This document shows positions 1 to 8,451 of a stretch of 64,000 nucleotides of DNA, piece after piece (within the stretch, counting starts at the first letter, position 1; every line of letters starts with the position of its first letter). The stretch is from Microbacterium sp. cx-55 (GTDB lineage: Bacteria > Actinomycetota > Actinomycetes > Actinomycetales > Microbacteriaceae): contig NZ_CP088261.1 in the NCBI RefSeq assembly GCF_021117345.1, positions 1,178,001-1,242,000 of the forward strand, in the 5' to 3' direction. The position numbers and the translations under genes were made by a program. Below the pieces are notes generated by a model. The model saw nothing but the letters and a program-made list of their open reading frames with translations, was not told the origin of the DNA and made no database searches.

Positions 1-1928
1 ACAAGGGTGCCATCATCCCCGGCGTCAACCTGAACGAGAACGAGTTCTTCACGAAGTACACGACCAACGAGGTGCCGTGGGCGGGCTCCGGCTCCAACGG
101 CAACGGATCTGTCACCTTCGAGCTGCAGACCTCGCTGCAGTCGCCCGGGCTCGGCTGCGGCGACGCGCAGACCGCGGCGGATGGCGCGGTCACCGGTCGC
201 GCGTGCTGGCTCGTCGTCGTGCCGCGAGGCGCGGGGACGAACACGGCTTCGCCCCTGTTCTGGGAGCAGTGGAAGCACCGGGTCGCGGTGAAGCTCGACT
301 TCCAGCCCGTCGGCAACCACTGCGCGATCGGCGCGGGCGAGCAGCAGCTCGCCGGCAGCGAGCTGATCTCGGACGCGGTGTCGTCGTGGCAGCCTGACCT
401 CTGCGGCGCCGCGGACGGCGACGCGTACACGCTGATCACCACGACCGACATGGATGCCGCCGCCCAGTCGAACACGATCGCGGATGCGCCGCTGACGCTC
501 ACCTCGCAGCCGCTGGATACCTCGACGGGCCAGACGGACTCGCTCGTCTACGCGCCCGTGGCGCTCGCCGGTATCGCCATCACGTTCGCGGTCGACCGCT
601 ACCCGTCCGCATCCGCCCCGGCCGACGTGCAGGAGCAGGCACGCGAACCCTTCACCGACATGCGGCTCACACCGAGGTTGCTGGCGAAGCTCCTCACGTC
701 CTCCTACACGGACGCCCTGCCGACGAACGCCGCCATCGACTACCTGCAGGGAAATCCCCGCAGCATCCTGTTCGACCCGGAGTTCCTCGCCCTCAACCCC
801 ACCTGGAAGGATCAGGCGATCGTGAGCCCGGCGGTCGCCGACATCATGGTGCCCCAGGGGCGGTCGGGGTACGCGCGGGCCGTCTGGAACTACATCCTCG
901 CGGACGACGACGCGCGGGCATTCCTCGCCGGAACCCCCGACGCCTGGGGCACTCGCGTCAACCCGCACGCGTCGACGGACACCCAGTGGAGCGGCACGCA
1001 GGATGTGGAGCCGCTCGAGCTGCCCCGCGACGACTTCCCGAAGGCGGATGACGCCGAGGCGTACGCGGGGGAGGACCGCGTCCTCAACTCCGTCACGTGG
1101 CGTCCGTACACGAACGACCTCGCTTCCGGCGCGTATTACGCGCTCCGCGGGGACGGCCTGAACGTCGGCGAGTGGGATCCGATCGCCGTGCCGAAGAAGT
1201 GGACGCGCAAATCCCGCGACCTCGTCGGCGACCGCAAGGTGCTCGCGATGACCGACACCTCCGCATCCGAGCGGTATGAGACGGTGACCGCGTCGCTGCT
1301 CACCCCCTCGGGAACATACGTCTCACCGACGAGCGACGGGCTGCTCGCCGCCGCCGCGGTGATGACGCCGTCCGCGACCCAGCCGCAGGTGTACTCCTTC
1401 GATGCCGCGTCGGCGAGGGCGGCCCGGGCGAGCTCGGCCTACCCGCTCGCGATTCCGGTGTACGCCGCAACGAACGCGACGCTGAACTCCGCCGATGTGA
1501 ACGACAGCTACGCCCGCTTCATCCGTTTCGCGGCGACCGACGGTCAGACGCCGGGCGTGCTGCAGGGCCAGCTCCCCGCGGGCTACGCGCCGATTCCTGA
1601 GGGCTGGCGGGCCCAGTCCCGTGCGGCAGCGGATCTCATCCAGTCCGACCCGGTGGCGGCCCCCGCGGCCCCGCAGCCGGCTCCGGCGGCGGCCACCCCC
1701 GTCGCCGCCGCGCCCGCTCCGGCCGCTGCGGCTCCGGTGGCCGCGGTTCCCGCGGTCGCGGCCGACCCGTCCGCATCCGGCGCCCCCGCCGCGGCGCTCT
1801 CCGCCGGCGCGACACCGGCCGACCCCGAGACCGGCGCCCTCGCCCAGGCGATGCCGCTCAGCCTCCTCGCCGGAGCGCTCGCCGCCGGCGCGGTTCCCTT
1901 CGTCGGTCGCCTGCGCCGACGCCTCTGA
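1..1928 (+). CDS. PstS-like membrane-anchored surface protein, 5'-truncated by window edge
   Basis: The reading frame is open from the first bases of the window (codons begin at position 3), so the N-terminus lies upstream. The last third resembles the C-terminal lobe of phosphate-binding PstS proteins: a Tyr-Pro-Leu stretch, a run ending in ARFIRFAATDGQ, then LPAGYAPIP. It is followed by an Ala/Pro-rich linker of about 70 residues, one hydrophobic segment and an RLRRRL tail, which is a typical cell-surface anchor without an LPXTG signal. The gene sits 69 bp before a second PstS-like gene. I infer an extracytoplasmic ligand-binding or adhesive role. Phosphate as ligand is not shown, and the N-terminal part is not recognised. 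Confidence 0.7.
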   Translation, partial: KGAIIPGVNLNENEFFTKYTTNEVPWAGSGSNGNGSVTFELQTSLQSPGLGCGDAQTAADGAVTGRACWLVVVPRGAGTNTASPLFWEQWKHRVAVKLDFQPVGNHCAIGAGEQQLAGSELISDAVSSWQPDLCGAADGDAYTLITTTDMDAAAQSNTIADAPLTLTSQPLDTSTGQTDSLVYAPVALAGIAITFAVDRYPSASAPADVQEQAREPFTDMRLTPRLLAKLLTSSYTDALPTNAAIDYLQGNPRSILFDPEFLALNPTWKDQAIVSPAVADIMVPQGRSGYARAVWNYILADDDARAFLAGTPDAWGTRVNPHASTDTQWSGTQDVEPLELPRDDFPKADDAEAYAGEDRVLNSVTWRPYTNDLASGAYYALRGDGLNVGEWDPIAVPKKWTRKSRDLVGDRKVLAMTDTSASERYETVTASLLTPSGTYVSPTSDGLLAAAAVMTPSATQPQVYSFDAASARAARASSAYPLAIPVYAATNATLNSADVNDSYARFIRFAATDGQTPGVLQGQLPAGYAPIPEGWRAQSRAAADLIQSDPVAAPAAPQPAPAAATPVAAAPAPAAAAPVAAVPAVAADPSASGAPAAALSAGATPADPETGALAQAMPLSLLAGALAAGAVPFVGRLRRRL

Positions 1929-1997
1929 CTTTTCCTCTGCACGATTCCCCACCCGAAGTAGTACGTCTTTCCACCCGATGAAGAGAGAGAAAACACT

Positions 1998-3098
1998 ATG
2001 AAGTTCAAGCGGTTCGCCGCCGTGACCGCGGCGCTCAGCGTCGTCGTCGCCGGCGGTATCGTCGCGAGCTCGGCGCAGGCCGAGGTCGTCTCGAACAGCT
2101 ACGTGATGGTCGGTTCGGACACCCTGCAGGATGCAGCGAACGCCCTGGCCAACGGCACCACGGTCACGGGCTCGCGTGTGCGCGTGCTCGCCGCCACGGG
2201 AGACACGATCGGCTCGTTCGACGCGTTCCCCAACACGGGCACGGGCAGCCAGATCCAGACCAAGCCCGGTGGACCCTTCTTCCTGCGCCCCTCCGGCTCC
2301 GGTAACGGCGTCTCGGCTCTTCGGGCGTCGATCACCGGCGCAGCGTTCAACGGCAAGGTCATCACCGGCCAGGTCGACATCGCCCGCTCCTCGAGCGGTC
2401 CCGGCACGAACCAGAACGCCGACGGCAAGCTCGCCTACGTGCCGTTCGGTCGGGACGCACTGTCGTACATCTACAAGGGCGGCACCGCCGCGTGGGCGAA
2501 CCTCACGGCGGCCCAGCTCAAGCAGGTCTACGAGGGCACGCTCACCTCGATCGACGGCGTTCCCGTCACCCCGCGCCTCCCGCAGTCCGGCTCGGGCACC
2601 CGCTCGTTCTTCCTCACCGCGATCGGCAGCCCGACGCTGAAGGCCGGAATCGACACGAACAACACGACCGCGGAGAACGACGCCACGGTCCTCGCCGCCG
2701 GCGAGATCATCCCGTTCTCGGTCGCGAGCTGGACGGCCCAGGTCACCGGCGCCGCCGGTGTCAACACGGTCGCCGCGTCCACGGGCGTGACGCTCGGCAG
2801 CGCGGTGAGCGGTGTGCAGCCGGTCACCGGTACCGGCACCACCACGGTGCCGAACGCGGCGTACTACTCGAACGGCACGTTCGGTCGCGACACCTACCTG
2901 GTCGTCGAGCGTGCGCGCATCACCCCTGGCGACGGCAAGTACGACGCCGCTCTGGCCGCGCTCGTCGATCCGTCGATCGGTGGCAGCCTCACCAACTTCA
3001 CGGCCGGACTTTCGGGTACCCCCCGTCGCGTCAAGGAGAAGTTCGGATTCCTGGCCCCGTCGCAGACGGCGCCCCTCTTCGCGTACGTCACTCTCTGA
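1998..3098 (+). CDS. Secreted PstS-like substrate-binding protein
   Basis: The start ATG follows a purine-rich GAAGAGAGAG sequence. Residues 1-28 form a Sec signal peptide ending SSAQA. The mature protein shows the pattern of periplasmic phosphate-binding proteins: an early VGSDT, then RPSGSGNG, VDIARSS, VPFGRDALSY and LPQSGSGTRSFF, which matches the GS.T/GSGT elements that contact phosphate in PstS. Length is 366 aa. There is no lipobox Cys at the signal cleavage site, so unlike most Gram-positive PstS proteins it is not a lipoprotein and would be released or held by partners. It is the second of two PstS-like genes in a row. The ligand is inferred from the fold only. Confidence 0.75.
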   Translation: MKFKRFAAVTAALSVVVAGGIVASSAQAEVVSNSYVMVGSDTLQDAANALANGTTVTGSRVRVLAATGDTIGSFDAFPNTGTGSQIQTKPGGPFFLRPSGSGNGVSALRASITGAAFNGKVITGQVDIARSSSGPGTNQNADGKLAYVPFGRDALSYIYKGGTAAWANLTAAQLKQVYEGTLTSIDGVPVTPRLPQSGSGTRSFFLTAIGSPTLKAGIDTNNTTAENDATVLAAGEIIPFSVASWTAQVTGAAGVNTVAASTGVTLGSAVSGVQPVTGTGTTTVPNAAYYSNGTFGRDTYLVVERARITPGDGKYDAALAALVDPSIGGSLTNFTAGLSGTPRRVKEKFGFLAPSQTAPLFAYVTL

Positions 3099-3129
3099 GC
3101 CTGAATCAGACAAGGAAACAGACATCATC

Positions 3130-4212
3130 ATGAAGCTTTCGATCAAGAAGGCCGCGGCCGCGGGTCTCGCCGTCGCCCTCGGACTGACGGCGGCCGGCTT
3201 CGGCTCGACCGCAGCATCGGCCGCCGTGGGGGACTGGACCCCCAACGGCACGCCGCAGCCGTACTTCATCTACTCCACCGACACCGGAGAGGTCGTCAAG
3301 GGGAACAACCAGGCCGGCACCGGTGGCACCGTCCTCAAGTACACGTCGGGACTCGTCGCGGCACCCTCGGAGACGGACCCCGAGCAGTGGTTCGCCGACG
3401 CCCCCGCCGAGGCCGAGGACGCCTACGTGTTCATCGCGCCGGTCGGCAAGGAATCGACCATCTCCGGGTGGTCGTCTCGCGTCAGCATCGGCTTCGCGCC
3501 GGGCAAGCGAGGCATCCTCCAGCCGTTCTCGTCGCTGTTCCAGTTCCCCGCGGCGTCGTTCGCCGCGGTCAAGAGCGCGGGTGGCGACTACAGCCTCGGT
3601 TACGCCTACACGAAGAACAACGGCGTGACGTTCGTCGGTCTCGGCGCGTACACGACGGTGCACATCACGGCTGGCACCGCCGACTGGACGTACGACTACC
3701 CGACCGCCATCGTCGGGCAGCCCCCGGTCGACCCGAACACGACCGGTCAGGTCGCGATCGAGGCGCCGGTTGCCGCTCCCGTCAACGGTGCGCTCTCCCT
3801 GAGCGTCCCGACGGGTGCCAAGGCCACGCTGGGCGCTGCCGCGCTCAACTCGTCGGGGCAGTCGGTCTCGACCGGCACGCTGCCGACCTTCCAGGTCACC
3901 GACAAGCGCTACGTCACCAAGCCGGGTTGGACCGTGAACACGTCGGTCGCCGCCTTCGCGAGCGGCACCAACACACTCGAGCCGTCTGTGCTCTCGATCG
4001 CTCCGTCGGTCGCCGCCACGAGCACCTCGACCGGCGTCACGAAGGTCGCATCGCTCCTCGGCTCCGTCACGGCGGGCACGTTCGCCGAGGCCGCCGCCGG
4101 CGCCGGAACGGGCGTGACCGACCTGTCGGCCGCCCTCACGCTGACGGCGCCGCTCGGCACGCCGGCGGGCACCTACACCTCGACCCTGACGGTCACCGCC
4201 GTCTCGAAGTGA
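3130..4212 (+). CDS. Secreted protein of unknown function
   Basis: The ATG is chosen because it is preceded by AAGGAAA and begins a clear signal peptide (MKLSIKKAAAAG, then a hydrophobic core and ASAA). The reading frame extends further 5' but overlaps the preceding gene. The 360-aa product is rich in Thr, Ser, Ala and Val with a beta-sandwich look: early PNGTPQPYFIYSTDTGEV, later TLPTFQVTDKRY, ending in a TYTSTLTVTAVSK strand typical of Ig-like or WxL-type surface domains. There is no transmembrane anchor. It lies 31 bp after the PstS-like gene and two strong hairpins follow it, so it probably ends a transcript. I do not recognise a named family. Confidence 0.7.
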   Translation: MKLSIKKAAAAGLAVALGLTAAGFGSTAASAAVGDWTPNGTPQPYFIYSTDTGEVVKGNNQAGTGGTVLKYTSGLVAAPSETDPEQWFADAPAEAEDAYVFIAPVGKESTISGWSSRVSIGFAPGKRGILQPFSSLFQFPAASFAAVKSAGGDYSLGYAYTKNNGVTFVGLGAYTTVHITAGTADWTYDYPTAIVGQPPVDPNTTGQVAIEAPVAAPVNGALSLSVPTGAKATLGAAALNSSGQSVSTGTLPTFQVTDKRYVTKPGWTVNTSVAAFASGTNTLEPSVLSIAPSVAATSTSTGVTKVASLLGSVTAGTFAEAAAGAGTGVTDLSAALTLTAPLGTPAGTYTSTLTVTAVSK

Positions 4213-4216
4213 TCCG

Positions 4217-4283
4217 GAGACGGGGCGGATGCTGCATCCGCCCCGTCTCACCCGCCGCACCCCGGCCTTCTGCCGGGGTGCGG
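4217..4283 (+). terminator. Tandem hairpin terminators
   Basis: Two perfect stem-loops lie back to back just after the stop codon. The first has 15-bp arms (4217-4231 and 4235-4249) with a 3-nt loop. The second has 12-bp arms (4255-4266 and 4272-4283) with a 5-nt loop. No long T-run follows. They separate the PstS-like group from the membrane-protein/ATPase group, so the two halves of the locus are probably separate transcripts. Confidence 0.75.
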
Positions 4284-4362
4284 CGTCATCGATTCTTCGC
4301 TGTTCGCCCCGCGTTCACATCCCGGACGCGAGGCGGTCAGCGCGATATGGAGTTAATAGTCC

Positions 4363-5454
4363 GTGTTCGAAACCCGAACCCGAACGGGTGCCCTTGCGTT
4401 GCGCACGCTCATCGCGCTGACAGCGACCTTCCTCGCGGCCGGTCTGCTGACCGTCGCGGCGCCTCTCGCCGCGCACGCCGATGACGCGGAGTCGATCGCC
4501 GGCGGTCCGTGCGACGACAGCGGCGCGAGCGACGGCCGATCCCGCTTCACGTACGACGCCGTTCCCGGCCAGCAGATCTCCGACTGCTACCTGGTCGAGA
4601 ACACCGGCACCGTGTCGCAGCGGGTCACTGTATACGCGACGGATGCGTTCAACACCGAGGCCGGCGACTTCGCCCTGCTCGACGGGGCCGCATCGCCCAC
4701 CGACGCCGGTGCCTGGATCGCGCTCGAAGACGGATCGGCCCGGATGCAGTTCGATCTCGCCGCGGGAGATTCCCGCCCCGTGCGGTTCACGCTCACCGTC
4801 CCGGCGGATGCCGGTCCCGGCGACCACGCCGGCGGGCTGATCGTGTCGGCGCAGACGCCGTCCGACCAGATCCTCGTCGACCGTCGCGTCGGCACCCGCA
4901 TGTACGTCCGCGTACCGGGCGAGCTGCAGTCGCTGCTGAACATCACCGGGATGACCGCGACCTACACGCCCACCCTGAACCCCTTCGACGGCACGGCGAA
5001 CGTCACGCTGACGGTGACGAACCAGGGCAATGTCGCGCTCGCACCGACCCTCGTGCTGTATGCCAAGAGCTTCTTCGGCTCCGATCTCACCGAGCGGAGG
5101 CTCGAGAACCTCGACGAGCTCCTCCCGGGGGCATCACGCACCGTGACATACGACCTCGGCCCGGTGGGCCAGTACGTGTACGTGGATGCGGCGGCGTCCC
5201 TCTACTCCCGCGGCGATCAGACCGGCGCCACCGCCGCCGTACCCGAAGCGCCGCAGGTGGACCGCAACGCCGGCATGTGGGCCGTTCCGTGGATCCTCGT
5301 CGGCATCCTGCTCCTCGCCGCGCTCGCCGTGCTCATCGCGCGGTGGCGCCGCCGCCGCGACGACAGGCGCGCGGCCGAGTGGATGGCGTTCACGCAGGCC
5401 GAGGCCGAGCGTGCGGCAGCGGCTCCCCGCGAAACCGTCGGATCGGGGGCCTGA
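4363..5454 (+). CDS. Membrane-anchored DUF916 (WxL peptidoglycan-domain type) surface protein
   Basis: GTG start, 363 aa. Residues 1-40 are a signal peptide ending AAHA. The exported region begins with a beta-rich domain (VPGQQISDCYLVENTGTV, then GDFALLDG and RPVRFTLTVPADAGPGDHAGG), the pattern of DUF916 domains that bind peptidoglycan or partner surface proteins. A second Ig-like domain starts near TLNPFDGTANVTLTV. A single transmembrane helix close to residues 313-335 is followed by an Arg-rich cytoplasmic tail. The next gene follows after 1 bp and has a related second domain. The cysteine pair in GGPCDDSG and ISDCYL could form a disulfide. The role, probably assembly of a surface complex, is inferred. 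Confidence 0.7.
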   Translation: MFETRTRTGALALRTLIALTATFLAAGLLTVAAPLAAHADDAESIAGGPCDDSGASDGRSRFTYDAVPGQQISDCYLVENTGTVSQRVTVYATDAFNTEAGDFALLDGAASPTDAGAWIALEDGSARMQFDLAAGDSRPVRFTLTVPADAGPGDHAGGLIVSAQTPSDQILVDRRVGTRMYVRVPGELQSLLNITGMTATYTPTLNPFDGTANVTLTVTNQGNVALAPTLVLYAKSFFGSDLTERRLENLDELLPGASRTVTYDLGPVGQYVYVDAAASLYSRGDQTGATAAVPEAPQVDRNAGMWAVPWILVGILLLAALAVLIARWRRRRDDRRAAEWMAFTQAEAERAAAAPRETVGSGA

Positions 5455-5455
5455 G

Positions 5456-6199
5456 ATGCGACTGCAGCGCATCGCGCGATTCCTCGTGGCCGCCGGCGCG
5501 GCGATGCTGACTGTGTCGCTGCTCTCCCTCCCCGCCCACGCGGAGGACACGTCCTCCGGCGACGGGGGGATCGGCCTCAGCGTGCCGGTGATCGGCACGA
5601 CGGCGCCCACGACCGGCGGGCCGTCTTCCGGCGCCGTACCTTCCGTTCGCGGCTCCTCCTCGTCCGGCTCCGGTGGCGCTCCGTCGACCGGCGTGACGAC
5701 GGATGCGGCTGCCCCCGAACCCGCCGCCAGCGACATCCTCATCGCGGGCGGGCTCTACCTCGGCGACGTCAACGGCTCGTCCCGTCCCACGGTGAACCCG
5801 TTCGAGGGCACGACCGACCTGTGGGTGTCGCTGCGGAATCTGTCCGACGACACGATCGATCTCACGGCGGACTTCCGTATCGTGGCTCCCACGGGCGCAG
5901 AACTCGCCGAGCATCGTGTCTCGGTGACGGGGCTGAAGCCGGATGAGACCCGGGTCGTCAACGCGAGGTTGTCGGGCGCGGGCCAGTGGCCGTGGGTGAG
6001 CGGGCGCGTGACCATCGATCCGCCGGATGTGATCGCGGGGCAGCAGACCGCTCCGGTCACCCGGGAGACGGTCGTGTTCGTCTTCCCGTGGCTCGGGCTC
6101 ATCGGACTCGTCCTCGTGGTTCTCGCGCTGGTGCTGATGCGGCTCGGCGCGACACTCGCCGCACCCGCGGCGGCACCCGCCGCATCCGGTGCCGCATGA
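5456..6199 (+). CDS. Membrane-anchored Ig-like surface protein, paralogue of the preceding gene's second domain
   Basis: The ATG starts 1 bp after the previous stop. The product has 247 aa: signal peptide to about residue 29 (LPAHA), a Ser/Gly/Thr-rich linker, one beta-sandwich domain, and a C-terminal transmembrane helix (FPWLGLIGLVLVVLALV). The domain begins TVNPFEGTTDLWVSL, which parallels TLNPFDGTANVTLTV in the upstream protein, so the two membrane proteins probably share an ancestor. Its stop overlaps the next start (ATGA), indicating translational coupling with the sortase-fold protein. The function is unknown; a structural role in the same surface complex is likely. Confidence 0.65.
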   Translation: MRLQRIARFLVAAGAAMLTVSLLSLPAHAEDTSSGDGGIGLSVPVIGTTAPTTGGPSSGAVPSVRGSSSSGSGGAPSTGVTTDAAAPEPAASDILIAGGLYLGDVNGSSRPTVNPFEGTTDLWVSLRNLSDDTIDLTADFRIVAPTGAELAEHRVSVTGLKPDETRVVNARLSGAGQWPWVSGRVTIDPPDVIAGQQTAPVTRETVVFVFPWLGLIGLVLVVLALVLMRLGATLAAPAAAPAASGAA

Positions 6200-7215
6200 C
6201 CGTCGCGCTTCCGCAGGCAGTGCCTGCCGGCCCAGCCGCACCCGCGGTACCGCACCTTCCCCCGCGTCCGCCGCGCGGTTCGCGCCCGCCGCGCCCGCCG
6301 CGTGGGTCGCGCCCCCCGGCGCCGCCGCGGCCACCGCGTCGTCCGCCGAGCGCGCCCCTGCCCCCGCTGACCCTGCGCCAGTCCATCGTCCGCGGAGTGC
6401 TGATCATGGTGGCGTCGCTGATCGCGATGCTGCTGCTGTCGCTCCTGGTCATCGGCAACCTGACCTATCACGCCCGGCAACAGCAGCTCGACGATCGTTT
6501 CCGGGCCGAGCTCGCCGCGGGAACGGCGCCGGTCAGCGAGGGCGACTTCGAGGATGTGCTGCTCGCCGACGGTGATCCAGTGGCGCTGATCGAGATCCCC
6601 GAGATCGGACTGCGCGATGTCGTCGTCGAAGGCACCTCGGGCAGCGTCCTCATGGACGGCCCGGGGCATCGCCGCGACACGGTGCTGCCGGGTCAGGTCG
6701 GCGTCAGCGTTCTGATGGGGCGCGCTCTCGCGTACGGCGGGCCGTTCGGCGGCTTGTCGCAGCTCACCCCGGGGGACCGATTCTCGGTGACGACGGGTCA
6801 GGGCGAGCACGTGTACGAGGTCATGGGTACGCGGTACGCCGGCGACCCGGCTCCGGCGAACCCGCGCTCCGGCGAGAGCCGGCTCATCCTCACGACCGCC
6901 CGTGGCGGTCCGTTGGCGCCGGTCGGTGTGCAGTACGTCGACGCGACCCTCGTGGGCGATGCGCAACCGCGCGGGGCGCGGCAGACGACGTTCGTGACGC
7001 TCCCGCCCCAGGACACGCCGCTCGCCACCGATACCCGCACGGTGTGGGCACTGATCTTCGCGCTGCAGTTCCTCGTGGTCGCCGAGATCGGCGCCATCTG
7101 GGCGCTCCGCCGATTCGGGTGGCGGAAGACCTGGATCGCCTTCGTCCCCGTCCTCCTGCTGGCGAGCCTGCTGACCGCCACGCAGGTCGCCGTCCTTCTC
7201 CCGAACCTGATCTGA
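6196..7215 (+). CDS. Sortase-fold membrane protein lacking catalytic residues (pseudo-sortase)
   Basis: The start overlaps the preceding stop as ATGA. The 339-aa product has a Pro/Arg-rich cytoplasmic N-terminus (residues 1-60), a transmembrane helix (64-87), a class E/D-like sortase domain (about 125-255) and two C-terminal helices (283-301, 313-335). Family landmarks are clear: IPEIGLRDVVVEGTS, MDGPGHRRDTVLPGQ, GGPFGGLSQLTPGD. However, the catalytic His of the usual GHR motif is Arg176 (LMGRALAYGG), the catalytic Cys of TLTTC is Ala235 (ILTTARGG), and the Arg expected on the next strand is absent. The fold is therefore kept but transpeptidation should be impossible. It sits directly before a PstB-like ATPase, suggesting a structural or binding role. 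Confidence 0.8.
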   Translation: MTVALPQAVPAGPAAPAVPHLPPRPPRGSRPPRPPRGSRPPAPPRPPRRPPSAPLPPLTLRQSIVRGVLIMVASLIAMLLLSLLVIGNLTYHARQQQLDDRFRAELAAGTAPVSEGDFEDVLLADGDPVALIEIPEIGLRDVVVEGTSGSVLMDGPGHRRDTVLPGQVGVSVLMGRALAYGGPFGGLSQLTPGDRFSVTTGQGEHVYEVMGTRYAGDPAPANPRSGESRLILTTARGGPLAPVGVQYVDATLVGDAQPRGARQTTFVTLPPQDTPLATDTRTVWALIFALQFLVVAEIGAIWALRRFGWRKTWIAFVPVLLLASLLTATQVAVLLPNLI

Positions 7216-7227
7216 CCGGAGTCCGAG

Positions 7228-8391
7228 TTGTCCACCACCCCACAGGAACCCGCCGACGCGGTCGATGAGACGATCACCGAGGTCGTCTCGATCGACCACC
7301 CGGATGCGGAGGTCCGTGCTTCGGCCTTCGTCGTCCCACCCGTCGAAGCTCTCCGCGCGTCGGCGTCCACCGGCGACGTCACCGACACGGACGACGCCGC
7401 TACCGCGACCCGCCGCCGGCAGCGCGTCGCGGGGCCCCGGTTCCTCGGCCGTGCGCTCGGCCGCGGAACCGTCCTCGAGCGACCCTCGATCGCCGGGGCG
7501 CCGCTCGAGGGGGCACCCGCGGTCCCGCCCGAGTATCTGGCGGGCGGTCCGGCGCCGGTCGTCGTGTCCGCCGCGGGCGCCGGCCCCATCCTCGGCGGCG
7601 ATCCGCTGCTGACGAACCCCTCCGTGCTGGAAGCGCGCCTGATCTCCGCCTGGTTCGGGGATCACCAGGTGCTGCAGGACGTTTCCCTCACGATGCCGGC
7701 CGGTCGCGTGACCGCGCTCATCGGTCCGTCGGGCTGCGGAAAGTCGACGTTCCTGCGCATCCTCAACCGCATGCACGAGCTGGTTCCGTCGGCGACGCTC
7801 GCGGGCGAGGTCCTCCTCGACGGTGACGACATCTACGACGCGGGGCTCCCCGTGGTCGAGGCCCGCAAGCGCATCGGAATGGTCTTCCAGAAGCCCAACC
7901 CGTTCCCGGCGATGTCGATCTACGACAACGTCCTCGCCGGACTCGCGCTCACGGGCGTTCGTGCCGACCGCGATCGGCGCGACTTCCTCGTCGAGACCTG
8001 CCTGACGAAGGCCGGCCTCTGGAACGAGTTGAAGGATCGGCTGCGCTCGCCGGGCGGGGGACTCTCCGGCGGGCAGCAGCAGCGTCTGTGCATCGCTCGC
8101 TCGCTGGCCGTTCGGCCCCGCATCCTGCTGATGGACGAGCCCTGCTCGGCGCTGGATCCGACCTCGACGCGAGTGATCGAGGAGACGATGCTCGAGCTGG
8201 CGCGCGAGGTGACGATCGTGATCGTCACGCACAACATGCAGCAGGCGCAGCGCGTGTCCGACCAGTGCGCATTCTTCCTGGCCTCCCAGGGGCAGCCCGG
8301 ACACATCGTGGAATTCGGTGACACCGACGCGATGTTCGCCAGCCCCATCGACCCGCGCACGCACGACTATGTCAACGGTCGCTTCGGCTGA
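7228..8391 (+). CDS. PstB-like ABC ATPase with long N-terminal extension
   Basis: TTG start, 387 aa. Residues 1-130 are low-complexity and unrelated to the ABC fold. From about 132 the sequence is a complete PstB-type ATPase: Walker A GPSGCGKS (166-173), Q-loop [10 protein letters not shown], signature LSGGQQQR, Walker [13 protein letters not shown] and switch THNMQQ. PstB normally powers PstCA phosphate import, but no permease gene is present here, and the partners in the operon are surface Ig-like proteins and an inactive sortase fold. Either permeases lie elsewhere, or the ATPase drives another membrane process. All catalytic motifs look intact, so it should hydrolyse ATP. The gene ends the operon. 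Confidence 0.85.
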   Translation: MSTTPQEPADAVDETITEVVSIDHPDAEVRASAFVVPPVEALRASASTGDVTDTDDAATATRRRQRVAGPRFLGRALGRGTVLERPSIAGAPLEGAPAVPPEYLAGGPAPVVVSAAGAGPILGGDPLLTNPSVLEARLISAWFGDHQVLQDVSLTMPAGRVTALIGPSGCGKSTFLRILNRMHELVPSATLAGEVLLDGDDIYDAGLPVVEARKRIGMVFQKPNPFPAMSIYDNVLAGLALTGVRADRDRRDFLVETCLTKAGLWNELKDRLRSPGGGLSGGQQQRLCIARSLAVRPRILLMDEPCSALDPTSTRVIEETMLELAREVTIVIVTHNMQQAQRVSDQCAFFLASQGQPGHIVEFGDTDAMFASPIDPRTHDYVNGRFG

Positions 8392-8398
8392 TCATTCC

Positions 8399-8425
8399 GA
8401 AATATCAGCGCTGTACTGATATTTC
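8399..8425. promoter_or_regulatory. Perfect 10-bp inverted repeat upstream of satD-like gene
   Basis: gaaatatcag (8399-8408) and ctgatatttc (8416-8425) are perfect inverted arms with a 7-nt spacer. The site is AT-rich, 27 bp before the ATG of the SatD-like gene and 7 bp after the preceding stop. The position and symmetry suit an operator, possibly for autoregulation by the SatD C-terminal DNA-binding region. Termination is less likely because no T-run follows. Confidence 0.6.
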
Positions 8426-8451
8426 ACCGTAATCAGCTATACGCTCATCAA

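Noticed and set aside
1323..3269. 648-aa minus-strand frame opposite the PstS-like genes
   Set aside because: Arg/Gly-rich shadow of GC-rich genes on the plus strand, with no recognisable domain; the plus-strand genes have signal peptides and family motifs.
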